Shown here piece after piece: positions 52,867 through 61,633 of a DNA stretch of 64,000 bases (positions are counted from its first letter, which is position 1; every line of letters begins with the position of its first letter). The position numbers were made by a program, and so were the translations under genes. The notes below the pieces were generated by a model. That model was not told the DNA's origin. It saw nothing but the letters and a program-made list of their open reading frames with translations, and did not search any database. Origin of the DNA: Larkinella insperata (GTDB lineage: Bacteria; Bacteroidota; Bacteroidia; Cytophagales; Spirosomataceae); NCBI RefSeq assembly GCF_026248825.1, contig NZ_CP110973.1, positions 2,313,001-2,377,000 of the forward strand. The letters are read 5' to 3'.

Positions 52867-52912
52867 TAAAAATAATAAAGCCGGAAGGCGCTCTAACAAG
52901 TCCTTTCCGGCT
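52867..52912 (-). terminator. Terminator after the acyl carrier protein gene
   Basis: AGCCGGAAGG (52879-52888) pairs with CCTTTCCGGCT (52902-52912) with one bulged base around a 13-nt loop. Read on the minus strand it is followed by TTTATTATTTTT. It lies 26 bases past the acpP-like stop. Confidence 0.7.
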
Positions 52913-52937
52913 CAATATCGGTATTTATGCTGACTGC

Positions 52938-53177
52938 TTAGGCTTGCATCGCAACGTGCTGTTCCGTTTGCAAATAATCAACGACTTCCTGAAACGTAGT
53001 TAGTTTTGAATAATCCTCGTCGGGAATCCGAATGCCGAATTCCTGCTCCAGTTGCATAATCAGATCAACCGTGTCCAGGCTATCCAGACCCAGGTCGCGC
53101 GTAAAGTGAACGGTAGGGTGGATGGCCGATTCTTTAATGCCAAAGTTTTTGAGAATGTTGGTTACGCGATCTTTCAT
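52938..53177 (-). CDS. Acyl carrier protein
   Basis: 79 residues. The 4'-phosphopantetheine serine is S33 in GLDSLDTVDLI, with the usual four-helix pattern and acidic helix 2. ATG at 53177 gives a standard ACP; 25 upstream in-frame codons to 53252 do not fit the family. It stands alone, without fab genes, so it could be an accessory ACP for a special acyl chain rather than the main fatty-acid AcpP. Its C-terminus is unusually His/Met-ended (EQHVAMQA). It has its own terminator downstream. Confidence 0.9.
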   Translation of the reverse strand: MKDRVTNILKNFGIKESAIHPTVHFTRDLGLDSLDTVDLIMQLEQEFGIRIPDEDYSKLTTFQEVVDYLQTEQHVAMQA

Positions 53178-53322
53178 AGTCGTAGCTGTTTGCAGGTTGT
53201 CGAAATAACGCAGACGAGCATCTGCTGGTGTGTGAGAGCGGCTGTTTGTCATAACTAGCCCCGACTAGAGAACCGTCTGTCCACTTTTTTAGTTTTCCAG
53301 ACCGTAAACTTTTCGTTTAAGG

Positions 53323-54624
53323 TTACAACAAATTTTCACCCAGTAATCTTTTATACTCTAACTGATTCAGTATTAGTTGATATTGGTAATTTAAACGGGC
53401 CAGTTCAGCTTCTTCAACGCCCGTTTCGGCACTCTGCAATTCAACGGGTGTAATGACCCCGGATTGCAGCCGGACCTGGGCAATCTCCAACGCCTTGCGG
53501 GCTTGCAAAACCTGCGTTTCCAGGTTCTGGAGTCGTTGCTGATTGCTCCGGATATCGGCATTCAGTTGCGCCAGATTTTGCCGCAACTGGGCATTGGCAT
53601 TCTCAACGGCGTACCGGCTGGCATCCAGATTCAACCGGGCTGCCTGGTTTTGCAGGGTATACCGTCTGCCGGAATAAATCGGTACGGTGAGGTTGACTCC
53701 GGCGGCAACGTTAAACTTGAGCGCAGCGATATCTGGCAGGTAACCGTTGCGATAACCCGCCGAACCGCTAAAGCTCAGGTTGGGCCGGCCGCTGCGGCTG
53801 TAGGCCAACACGTCGGTTTGAGCCGCCCGGACCCGGTCTTGGGCTAACTGAATTTCTTTGTTACTTGACTGAGCCGTTTGCAGGCTTCCTTCGGTTGTGA
53901 ATGGCTGCACGGGTGCATCGAATTGAGCGGCAGCGGGACTGATGGCCGGATTTGGATTACCGGTCAGGTACGTCAATAACGCCCGTTGACGCTCCAGATT
54001 GTTCTGCAAGTCAATTTTTCGATTCTGCGCGGCCTTCAGCCGTACTTGCTGGGTCAGCAAATCGTACTGGAGCGCTTCCCCATTCTGCAACCGGTTAGCG
54101 AAAATCTGGATATTTCGTTGAGCTACCTGAATGACAGAATCCTGCACAACAAGGCTTTTTTGCAGAAATCCGATGCCGTAATAGGCGGCTGCCACCTGAT
54201 AGCCGAGATTCTGCTGCGTTAACTCCAGATTTCGCTTCAAGATCTGGGTATTGTCCAGCGCCTGCCGAATGCTGGCGTCGGTACGCCCAAAATCATAGAG
54301 CGTCTGCCCAACGCCGACGTTGGCGTTGAAATTATGGTTGGGTTGAAACTGGATGGTTGTTTCGTTTCCGTTGACGGGCAGCGTCGCTTTTGCCACCGGG
54401 GTAAGGTATTGGTAGCTTCCGTTGCCGGTGATGTTGGGCTGGTAAGCCGCCCGGGCAATATCAATCTGCACTTCCCCCGCCCGGAGTTGTTGGGTTTGCT
54501 CTTTTAGGCGCGGGAAATTGGTATTGGCTTCGTTAATCAAGCTTCGTAAATCTTCCGGAACCGACTGCGCCCTGGCAACGGTCGTTATTAAAGCAATACT
54601 TATGAATAAACTTAAATGTTTCAT
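53323..54624 (-). CDS. TolC-family outer-membrane efflux protein
   Basis: 433 residues. Signal peptide (MKHLSLFISIALITTVARAQ) followed by two outer-membrane-efflux repeats: long helices rich in Gln/Asn/Ala (about 30-210 and 240-430) and short barrel strands such as NFNANVGVGQTLYDFG and VAAGVNLTVPIYSG, the usual TolC pattern. It forms the trimeric exit duct for the EmrA-EmrB pump encoded just upstream in the same operon (58-base gap). The last gene of the unit; only weak stems follow (53253-53322). Confidence 0.92.
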   Translation of the reverse strand: MKHLSLFISIALITTVARAQSVPEDLRSLINEANTNFPRLKEQTQQLRAGEVQIDIARAAYQPNITGNGSYQYLTPVAKATLPVNGNETTIQFQPNHNFNANVGVGQTLYDFGRTDASIRQALDNTQILKRNLELTQQNLGYQVAAAYYGIGFLQKSLVVQDSVIQVAQRNIQIFANRLQNGEALQYDLLTQQVRLKAAQNRKIDLQNNLERQRALLTYLTGNPNPAISPAAAQFDAPVQPFTTEGSLQTAQSSNKEIQLAQDRVRAAQTDVLAYSRSGRPNLSFSGSAGYRNGYLPDIAALKFNVAAGVNLTVPIYSGRRYTLQNQAARLNLDASRYAVENANAQLRQNLAQLNADIRSNQQRLQNLETQVLQARKALEIAQVRLQSGVITPVELQSAETGVEEAELARLNYQYQLILNQLEYKRLLGENLL

Positions 54625-54682
54625 TTTCTAAAGTTATTGTGGATAAGCACTATCCTTCTTTTGCGGGGTTTGCGTTGGCGGG

Positions 54683-56257
54683 TTAATGGGCCGCATCCGC
54701 TGCAGCTTTGGCGGCTGCCGGGTCCATTTTCTTATTCTTCATAAAGAAGAGCAGCGGTAAGGTCACGATAAAAAAGAGCCCCGCCAGCCGGAACGTATCC
54801 AGGTACGAAATCATCAGCGCCTGTTTGGAAATGATGCCATCCAGGCTTTTGTACGCCCCCGTAACGGCATCCATCGCGTTCATGCCACGAGCAGCCAGTC
54901 CCTGGGCCAGCGCGTTCAGTCGGTCGGTGGTTAGCGGATCACCGGCCTGCAGGTTCGACACCAGATCGCTGCGGTGGACGGCGGTGCGCTGGGCAATGTA
55001 CGTGTTTGTGATGGCGACCCCGAAAGCGCCCCCCAGCTGCCGCACCATGTTCGTAAACGCAATGCCGGTTGGCAATTCCTGGGGTTTAAGCGTTGAAATG
55101 GACTGGTTGATCAGCGGGGCGTTGATCATGGCCATACCCGCTCCGCGAACCAGCAGCGCCCAGGTAAAATCGCTCTCGCCCGCATCGGCGTTCAGGTTCG
55201 ACATCATGAAACAGAACAGGATGAACGACAAATACCCAAGAATGGCAAAAATGCGTGGAGAAACCCCGTTCGCCAGCGATCGGCCGACAATCGGGAACAT
55301 GAGCAGCGAGATGGCCCCGCCCGGAATCAGGAGATTGCCCGTCTTGGTGGCCGTGTAACCCACAATCCGTTGGGCAAACAGCGGAAACAGCAGAATAGAC
55401 GTGAACAAACCGTACCCGATGATGAAGACGAGAATGGACCCTACGGCCAGATTTTGATTTTTCACCACCCGCAAATCCATAACCGGGCTGTCGGTTTTCA
55501 GCTCCCACCACAAAAACAGCGGAATGCTGATGGCGGCTACGATGGTCAAATACAGAATCGCGCGATCGTCGAACCAGTCGTCGGCTTCACCCCGTTCCAG
55601 GACGTACTGCAAACTCCCGATGCCCACCGCCAGCAACAGAATGCCAAGCTGGTCAATTTTGATCCGGCTGCGGTCGATGTTGAATTCGTAGGGTTGTTTT
55701 TCAACAAACGTCATGCACAGAAACATGGCCAGAATACCGATCGGGACGTTGATGAAAAACATCCAGCTCCAGTGGTAATTGTCGATGATATACCCGCCGA
55801 GTGTGGGGCCGATTGTCGGTCCTAGCACAATGCCCATCCCGAAAACCGCCGAGGCAATGGCCCGCTGGTTGGGCGGAAACGCATCGTACATGATGCCTTG
55901 CGAGGTCGATAGCAAGGCTCCTCCGCCGATGCCCTGCAAAAACCGGAAGGCTACCAGCGTCCATAAGTCATCAGCGATTCCGCAGAAATATGATGCGATG
56001 GTAAAGAGAATGATGGAACCGATGTAATACGTTTTCCGGCCGAAATATTGCTGCAAAAAGCCGGTCATCGGAATAATAATGACGTTAGCAATGGCATAAG
56101 CCGTCACAACCCACGAAATATCTTCGATGGTGACGCCCAGGTTGCCCGCCATCTGCGTCAGACCGACGTTTACAATCGAGGTATCAATCAATTCCAGGAT
56201 GGCTGCCGAAACCGTCGTGATGACGACAATCCACCGTCTAAATCCCGTTGCTGCCAT
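54683..56257 (-). CDS. emrB: DHA2-family MFS efflux permease (EmrB type)
   Basis: 524 residues, with 14 membrane helices expected. DHA2 marks are LDTSIVNVGLTQMAG (about 24-38), the motif C region VLGPTIGPTLGGYI (about 145-158) and the motif A-like FGRKTYYIG. It exports hydrophobic drugs or acids across the inner membrane with proton exchange. The gene lies three bases after emrA, and tolC follows; the three form one leftward operon opposed by a MarR gene. Substrates are not predictable beyond the family range. Confidence 0.92.
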   Translation of the reverse strand: MAATGFRRWIVVITTVSAAILELIDTSIVNVGLTQMAGNLGVTIEDISWVVTAYAIANVIIIPMTGFLQQYFGRKTYYIGSIILFTIASYFCGIADDLWTLVAFRFLQGIGGGALLSTSQGIMYDAFPPNQRAIASAVFGMGIVLGPTIGPTLGGYIIDNYHWSWMFFINVPIGILAMFLCMTFVEKQPYEFNIDRSRIKIDQLGILLLAVGIGSLQYVLERGEADDWFDDRAILYLTIVAAISIPLFLWWELKTDSPVMDLRVVKNQNLAVGSILVFIIGYGLFTSILLFPLFAQRIVGYTATKTGNLLIPGGAISLLMFPIVGRSLANGVSPRIFAILGYLSFILFCFMMSNLNADAGESDFTWALLVRGAGMAMINAPLINQSISTLKPQELPTGIAFTNMVRQLGGAFGVAITNTYIAQRTAVHRSDLVSNLQAGDPLTTDRLNALAQGLAARGMNAMDAVTGAYKSLDGIISKQALMISYLDTFRLAGLFFIVTLPLLFFMKNKKMDPAAAKAAADAAH

Positions 56258-56260
56258 ATA

Positions 56261-57346
56261 TTACTGAACCTTCACGGCGATGTCTGTACTCAAGCCGGCC
56301 CGAAGCAGCCCTTTGTATTTGGCCGGATTTTCGATTTCAATTTTTACCGGTACGCGCTGCGTTACCTTGACGAAGTTGCCCGATGCGTTATCGGCGGGCA
56401 GGAGGGCAAATTTGGCACCCGTTGCTTCCGAAAGCGAAACTACCTTGCCTTTCACGTCCAGATCGGGGTAGGCGTCAATTTTTACATCCACCGGCTGCCC
56501 AACGCGCATGTGCTCCAGTTGCGTCTCCTTGAAATTGGCGACTACCCAGAACGTCGAGTCATTTACGATGGTGAACAGGTTCTGGCCGGGTTGCACATAC
56601 TGACCAACGACCACGTTTTTCTTCCCGATTTTACCGGAAATGGGAGCGGTGATTTTGGCGTATCCCAGCCGGAGTTTGGCGTTGTCGATGGCTGCCTGCT
56701 TTACTTTCAGCAGCGCCTGCGCTTTCAGAATATTGGCCTGCGCCCGCGCAATGGCGGCCTGGGCCACGTTTTCCGACGTTTTGGCCAGACCAATTTGTTG
56801 AACGCTGGCTTCGTACTGCCGGGTTTGCACTTCGGCGTCGTTGCGTGAATCCTCCAGCTGTTTCTGCGTTAATGACTGGCCTTTATAAAGATTTTCGTCG
56901 CGCTTGAGGTCGTTGTTTGCCTTTGAAACCCGGACAGCCTGCACGTTGGCGTTCGACTGGGTTACTTTTAGGTTCTGCTGCACATTGCGCAGACTGGCCT
57001 GTGCATTTTGCAGATCGGCTTTGGCGGTTTGAATGTCGGCCAGCGTTTGCTGGTAATCCGCTTCGGCCTGTTGAAGTGCTACTTCGTATTCCTGCGGATC
57101 GATTGCAATCAAAGATTCCCCGCGTTTTACGGTCGTGTAATCTTCGATAGATACCTGTTGCACGTACCCGGCTACCCGCGCCAGAACCGGGGCCGTGTTG
57201 CCTTCAATCTGGGCGTTGTCCGTCGTTTCATAGTGTTGATTGTATCGGTACGACTGAAACCCGTAAAACGCAGCCGCCACAACGATGACCAGCACGATCA
57301 AACGCGGGAGGTACTTTTTAACGGATGTGGTTTGTTCTGTTGCCAT
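56261..57346 (-). CDS. emrA: HlyD-family periplasmic adaptor (EmrA type)
   Basis: 361 residues. One N-terminal membrane helix (about 13-31, LIVLVIVVAAAFYGF), a first biotinyl-lipoyl-like half (about 48-80), a long coiled coil of about 110 residues (about 85-195), a second lipoyl half (APISGKIGKKNVVVGQYV, about 225-242) and a beta-barrel. It bridges EmrB and the TolC-like duct. It is the first gene of the efflux operon; the start is 26 bases from the nearer predicted operator. Confidence 0.92.
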   Translation of the reverse strand: MATEQTTSVKKYLPRLIVLVIVVAAAFYGFQSYRYNQHYETTDNAQIEGNTAPVLARVAGYVQQVSIEDYTTVKRGESLIAIDPQEYEVALQQAEADYQQTLADIQTAKADLQNAQASLRNVQQNLKVTQSNANVQAVRVSKANNDLKRDENLYKGQSLTQKQLEDSRNDAEVQTRQYEASVQQIGLAKTSENVAQAAIARAQANILKAQALLKVKQAAIDNAKLRLGYAKITAPISGKIGKKNVVVGQYVQPGQNLFTIVNDSTFWVVANFKETQLEHMRVGQPVDVKIDAYPDLDVKGKVVSLSEATGAKFALLPADNASGNFVKVTQRVPVKIEIENPAKYKGLLRAGLSTDIAVKVQ

Positions 57347-57371
57347 TTTTATGCAGGTGATTCTTTCTTTG

Positions 57372-57437
57372 GTAAACTTGGTTGACTAATTTTGAGCAAA
57401 AATAAAGGCTCTAAATCGAATAGTCAACCTGGTTTAC
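57372..57437 (-). promoter_or_regulatory. Efflux-operon promoter bracketed by two matching operators
   Basis: On the minus strand TTG (57427-57425), a 20-base spacer and TATTTTTG (57404-57397) form a full -33/-7 promoter with a start near 57390. Two 15-base dyads of the form GTnAAC-N3-GTTnAC flank it: GTCAACCTGGTTTAC (57423-57437), overlapping -33, and GTAAACTTGGTTGAC (57372-57386), just past the start. The two lie as a 17-base inverted repeat with two mismatches, 51 bases centre to centre. The adjacent MarR-family protein is the natural binder. Confidence 0.7.
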
Positions 57438-57570
57438 TAATCTTCTAAGGGCTTTAATTGAATTTTAATAGCAGGGACTCTGAGCAAGGAATCGCCGGTT
57501 CGAAACGTGAAATAGAACGGATTTGAGAAAAAATTGTAACTTAGATGTTTCGTAAATACTTGTATTTTCT

Positions 57571-58107
57571 ATGAATACCGAGTCTGTAGCAGTCGAGAAA
57601 CCATTTGATTTTCAGTTGTTTTATCAGGAGCGGGAGCGGGCGCTGGGCCGGGTGATGTCCAAAATGAAGCGATTTATGGGACGTTACGTGGAGCAACGGC
57701 TGGCTGAACTGGGATTTCTGGATTTCAAAGCAAGCTATATAGGCTTCCTGGCCAACCTGGAAGCGGACGGAATTACCAACAACGAGTTGGCCAGGCGGGC
57801 GGGGGTTACCAAGCAGGCCATGAGCAAAATCGTGAAGCTGCTGGAAGACGACGGGTATATCTATACCGTAAAAAGCGAGCGCGACTCCCGTTCGAGCCAG
57901 ATTTTTATCAATGAACGCGGCAAGCAGTTGCTGGCGGCTGTTTTTACGTGCATGGAGGAGCTGAAAGCTAAATTTAGTACTATGGTCGGTCGCGAACGGG
58001 TTGAACAGATGCTGGACACCATGGTCCTGCTGGTGCGTGAAATCGAGAAAGATACCGGGGTGATTCCGTTGCAGGGGTTCCCCTGCGCGCCTAACTTTTC
58101 GCACTGA
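57571..58107 (+). CDS. MarR-family transcriptional regulator
   Basis: 178 residues. A winged helix-turn-helix is centred on ITNNELARRAGVTKQAMSK (about 70-88), and the wing DDGYIYTVKSERDSRSSQ follows (about 94-111). Long helices at both ends form the dimer interface; the N-terminal extension of about 25 residues is longer than in E. coli MarR. It should repress the divergent emrA-emrB-tolC operon and be released by a ligand such as a pump substrate. Autoregulation is possible because the operators lie in the shared gap. Confidence 0.9.
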   Translation: MNTESVAVEKPFDFQLFYQERERALGRVMSKMKRFMGRYVEQRLAELGFLDFKASYIGFLANLEADGITNNELARRAGVTKQAMSKIVKLLEDDGYIYTVKSERDSRSSQIFINERGKQLLAAVFTCMEELKAKFSTMVGRERVEQMLDTMVLLVREIEKDTGVIPLQGFPCAPNFSH

Positions 58108-58113
58108 ATTTGC

Positions 58114-58144
58114 GCCCCAATCGAATCGGTTGGGGCTTTTTTTT
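58114..58144 (+). terminator. Terminator of the MarR-family gene
   Basis: GCCCCAA (58114-58120) and TTGGGGC (58130-58136) make a perfect seven-pair stem with a nine-base loop, followed by eight T. It lies seven bases after the stop and 25 bases before the next gene. Confidence 0.85.
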
Positions 58145-58169
58145 GGTTATCTGAAAAAACCACAGCACG

Positions 58170-59525
58170 ATGAGCTTTACGTCCGTCAACCCCTATACTC
58201 AGAAAAAAATCAAGTCGTATACGGCTTTGAGCAATCAGGCGCTTGATCAGAAAATCAAACTGGCCGACCGGGCTTTCAACGATTGGTCGGAGTTATCGCT
58301 GGAGAAACGCATGGCGTACTTTCAAAAAGTTGCCGCCTACCTCCGCCGTGAGAAGCAGCGTTACGCCGAGCTGATGACCGCAGAAATGGGTAAAACGCTC
58401 AAAGAAGCGATGGCCGAAATCGAAAAGTGCGCGGTTGGCTGCGATTATTACCTGGAAAAAGCTCCGCAGTTTCTGGCGGATCTGACAATCGAGACCGAGG
58501 CCAAAAAGAGCTTTGTGGCGTACCAACCGCTCGGGATCGTTTTGGCCGTGATGCCCTGGAATTTTCCGTTCTGGCAGGTATTCCGGTTTGCCATACCGTC
58601 GCTGCTGGCCGGTAATGTGGGTTTGCTGAAACATGCCGCCAATGTCAGTGGTTGTTCGCTGGCCATTGAAGAGATTTTTCGGGCCTGTGATTTTCCGGCC
58701 GGGGCGTTCCAGTCGTTGCTCATTGAGTCGAAAACCGTGGAATCCGTACTGAAAGATTCGCGCGTAAAAGCCGTAACGCTGACCGGCAGCGAAAAAGCCG
58801 GGGCTTCGGTGGCGTCAATTGCCGGGAGTCAGATCAAAAAGTCGGTGCTGGAACTGGGCGGGAGCGATGCCCTGATTGTGCTGGCCGACGCTGATCTGGA
58901 AAAAGCCGCCGAGGTAGCGGCCCATTCACGGATGCAGAACGCGGGGCAAAGCTGCATTGCGGCTAAACGGTTTATCGTGGAAAAATCGGTCAAGAAAGAA
59001 TTTACGGACCGGGTTCTGCACCACATTCAGGTGATTCAGCAGGGCGATCCGATGAGCGAGGCAACCACGATGGGTCCGGTGGCGCGGCTCGATCTGGCCG
59101 AAACTATTGATAAACAATGCACGGAAACCGTGCAGCAGGGTGCACGAATCCTGCACGGTGGTAGCCGGCAGGGCTGCAACGTTCAGCCGATTCTGCTCGA
59201 CAAGGTTAAGCCCGGCATGACGGCTTTTGATGAAGAAACTTTTGGTCCGCTGGCCGTCATTGTTGAAGCCAAAGACGAACGCGATGCCGTAAAGCTCGCC
59301 AATCAGTCCAATTACGGGCTCGGCTCGGCGCTCTGGACGCAGGATCTGGAGCGGGCCGACCGGTTGGCGCGGCAAATTCAGGCCGGATCGGTGTTTGTCA
59401 ATTCGCTGATGCGCTCCGATCCGCGCGTACCGTTCGGGGGCGTCAAGCTGTCGGGTTTCGGCCGGGAACTGTCGGACGTTGGCCTGAAAGAGTTCTTAAA
59501 CATCAAGACCGTCTGGATGGAATAA
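58170..59525 (+). CDS. NAD(P)-dependent succinate-semialdehyde dehydrogenase (Sad/YneI type)
   Basis: 451 residues, aldehyde dehydrogenase superfamily, slightly shorter than GabD and close to E. coli Sad (462). Catalytic E228 (VLELGGSDA) and nucleophile C262 (GQSCIAAKRF) are in place. The MPWNFPFWQVFR box (about 128-139) is typical of the YneI branch. It oxidises succinate semialdehyde to succinate. No GABA transaminase or other partner is adjacent. Other aldehyde substrates cannot be excluded. A long hairpin (59532-59597) lies between its end and the convergent kinase gene. Confidence 0.87.
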   Translation: MSFTSVNPYTQKKIKSYTALSNQALDQKIKLADRAFNDWSELSLEKRMAYFQKVAAYLRREKQRYAELMTAEMGKTLKEAMAEIEKCAVGCDYYLEKAPQFLADLTIETEAKKSFVAYQPLGIVLAVMPWNFPFWQVFRFAIPSLLAGNVGLLKHAANVSGCSLAIEEIFRACDFPAGAFQSLLIESKTVESVLKDSRVKAVTLTGSEKAGASVASIAGSQIKKSVLELGGSDALIVLADADLEKAAEVAAHSRMQNAGQSCIAAKRFIVEKSVKKEFTDRVLHHIQVIQQGDPMSEATTMGPVARLDLAETIDKQCTETVQQGARILHGGSRQGCNVQPILLDKVKPGMTAFDEETFGPLAVIVEAKDERDAVKLANQSNYGLGSALWTQDLERADRLARQIQAGSVFVNSLMRSDPRVPFGGVKLSGFGRELSDVGLKEFLNIKTVWME

Positions 59526-59531
59526 CAACCC

Positions 59532-59597
59532 GCAGGTTTCGGCTCGTGTCAGTTAGCTAAGCGCACCGGAGGCTGGCAAATACGGGCCGAAGCCTGC
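59532..59597. repeat. Long stem-loop between convergent genes
   Basis: GCAGGTTTCGGCTCGT (59532-59547) pairs over 16 positions with ACGGGCCGAAGCCTGC (59582-59597), with two G-U wobbles in the RNA of the plus strand. The 34-nt loop holds TTAGCTAA. There is no T tract, so it is not a classical terminator, though it may act as one or stabilise both transcript ends. REP-like dispersed element is another reading. Confidence 0.5.
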
Positions 59598-59615
59598 CCA
59601 TTTGACCAGTCTGCC

Positions 59616-61562
59616 CTAAACGGCGACTTCCACGACTGTGCCGTGGTTGGAGTAAATCCGGAAGTGACCGCCCAGCTCTTCGGCCCGCTTTTTCATGTTT
59701 TGTAAACCGTAGTGGTTATCGAGCGAATCGCCCGGCGCCCAGGACAAACCGTTGCCGTTGTCGCTGACACTGAGCTGAAAGGAGCCGTCTTCTCTGGCAT
59801 TGAGCAACACCGTTACTTCCGTGGCCTGAGCGTGCTTGACAACGTTGTGCAGGGCTTCCTGCATAATCCGGAACATGTTCAGGGCCTGAACGGACGTGAG
59901 CGGCTGATTGAGCTGCCCTTCTGTCTGGATGGTAATTTGCAGCGCTTCCATCTGCTGGAAATACCGGCTGATGTAGTGGTTTATCCGCTCTTCAAATTCC
60001 TCCAGGGTAAAGCTTTCCTGATGAATGGCCCAGATGGTGTCGCGCAGCATTTGAATGGCCTCCCGCGTGTAATCAACAACGGACCGGAGTTGCAACGACA
60101 GTTGACGGGCGTTGGTTGCGTTCTGTTTGTCGGCCTGCCGACCAATTTGCTGCAAACTGTTGACGATGAACGACAATTGCGCCCCTACGTTGTCGTGGAG
60201 GTCACGGGCGATGCGTTCTTTTTCCTGCAACGATTCGTTTTTGAGTTGCAAACTTTCCACGTGCGCTTCGTACGTCAGGCGCTGTTGCTGCGTGCGCTCA
60301 TCGTTAAGCTGTTCATTGTGGTCGCGAATGAGTTTGTAGCGGTAAGCCAAGCCAAAGGTCAGAATCATGACTTCAAACAGGGCTGCCAACGCCAGGTTCT
60401 CGTAGCTCTCCAAAAAGGTGTAGGTCGGTAGAAGTCTGAAATTGCAGAGGATAACCAGAAAGTTGAGCAGGTAAAACGGACTAACCGCTACCAGATACAG
60501 CCAGGCTTCCTGAACGCGATACCGCCGAATTAAATTGACCACGATAAAAGTCCAGATGAGCGGCATAGGCAGCCAGTAGAAAATGATGAACAGCCGCATC
60601 AGAATCAACTCAACGGCGGGCGGAACGTACAACACCCATTCGGCCAGGAGCGAGGTCAGACAGAAAAGACCACCGACCAGCGCCACCGTTGCCACGCGGT
60701 GCCACAGCCGGCTGGGCGTATGTTGCAGCGATAGGAATGACCGGACAAACAGCAACTGAAAGAAAAAGAGCAGGAGCGGAAAGACGAAATAAACGTTTCG
60801 GTTTGGCATCCAGAACTGGCTGTCGAAAAAGAAATGATAGAGAAAACCGTCGTTGATGAAAAAGTAGCCACCCAGTCCCAGTATACAGAGGATGTATTTT
60901 GCGTAAATAAGGTCCAGGGTGGTCAGGTAAAAGAAGAAGCTAATGACGATCACAAAAACAAACACCGCAAACACCCCGCCCCAGAAAGCGTAGTCCTTCA
61001 GAATATACGTGTTGAGCGTGCTTTGCGGGCGAATGGTAACTGGAACGACCTGTACCCCCCGGCTTTTGAAGGCCCGAACGTAACAGGTTACCTCCTGACC
61101 CGCGTTCAGGCTAAACGGAAACCAGAAATTTCGGTGGTATACCCATTTCCGCGGAACGGGCGTCTTCCAGCCGTAAAGGGGGGAGGTGTAAAGAACTCGC
61201 TGTCCGTCGGTAATGAATAGCTGTAGTTCATCGAAGGCCCAAAAATCGGTTTCGTAAAAGAGCGCCTGAAGCTGTTTCGACGGGTTTCGCAGCCGGAAAC
61301 GCAGCCAGACCGGATAGGCGTGCTGGTTGCCGCTCGTGTAGCCAAAGTTAGGAATGGGTGATGTGTTTGGCTGAAACTTTCCGTCCGACCTCAGCACGTC
61401 TCTGATCGTTAGGACATGGCTTGAGTCCTGAACAAACCAGATGTCATGGTCGATCACAACGGATTTGGCGTTCAGCGGAATGGGTATAGCCGGTTGATCG
61501 GCCCAGGCAAATGCCGGAGACAGCAGCCACAAAAAGACGATCAACCGGCAAAAAGAAGCCAT
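59616..61562 (-). CDS. 7TMR-DISM sensor histidine kinase (HisKA_3/NarX type)
   Basis: 648 residues. Signal peptide (ends near AWADQ), an extracellular 7TMR-DISMED2-type beta domain (about 30-165), seven membrane helices (about 190-400), a coiled-coil linker with QQQRLTYEAHVESLQ, then a HisKA_3 domain with phospho-acceptor H456 (ARDLHDNVGAQLS) and a short HATPase domain (VSDNGNGLS). It resembles LytS/NarX-like cores that phosphorylate LuxR-type regulators; none is adjacent, so it is an orphan here. A -7 box lies 21-28 bases upstream of its ATG. Ligand unknown, perhaps a carbohydrate. Confidence 0.9.
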   Translation of the reverse strand: MASFCRLIVFLWLLSPAFAWADQPAIPIPLNAKSVVIDHDIWFVQDSSHVLTIRDVLRSDGKFQPNTSPIPNFGYTSGNQHAYPVWLRFRLRNPSKQLQALFYETDFWAFDELQLFITDGQRVLYTSPLYGWKTPVPRKWVYHRNFWFPFSLNAGQEVTCYVRAFKSRGVQVVPVTIRPQSTLNTYILKDYAFWGGVFAVFVFVIVISFFFYLTTLDLIYAKYILCILGLGGYFFINDGFLYHFFFDSQFWMPNRNVYFVFPLLLFFFQLLFVRSFLSLQHTPSRLWHRVATVALVGGLFCLTSLLAEWVLYVPPAVELILMRLFIIFYWLPMPLIWTFIVVNLIRRYRVQEAWLYLVAVSPFYLLNFLVILCNFRLLPTYTFLESYENLALAALFEVMILTFGLAYRYKLIRDHNEQLNDERTQQQRLTYEAHVESLQLKNESLQEKERIARDLHDNVGAQLSFIVNSLQQIGRQADKQNATNARQLSLQLRSVVDYTREAIQMLRDTIWAIHQESFTLEEFEERINHYISRYFQQMEALQITIQTEGQLNQPLTSVQALNMFRIMQEALHNVVKHAQATEVTVLLNAREDGSFQLSVSDNGNGLSWAPGDSLDNHYGLQNMKKRAEELGGHFRIYSNHGTVVEVAV

Positions 61563-61582
61563 ACCACAGGAAGGTTCGGCTT

Positions 61583-61590
61583 CAAAGATA
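61583..61590 (-). promoter_or_regulatory. Predicted -7 box for the 7TMR-DISM kinase
   Basis: TATCTTTG on the minus strand fits TAnnTTTG exactly and lies 21 bases before the ATG, giving a leader of about 14 nt. No -33 element is clear. Confidence 0.45.
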
Positions 61591-61633
61591 GCGAAAAAAA
61601 GAGGTTGGCTGCGAGGGACTTAGCCGTTTTTAA

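Noticed and set aside
52938..53252. ACP with a 25-residue N-terminal extension
   Set aside because: The extra residues are not seen in ACPs; ATG at 53177 gives the normal length and places the phosphopantetheine serine at 33.
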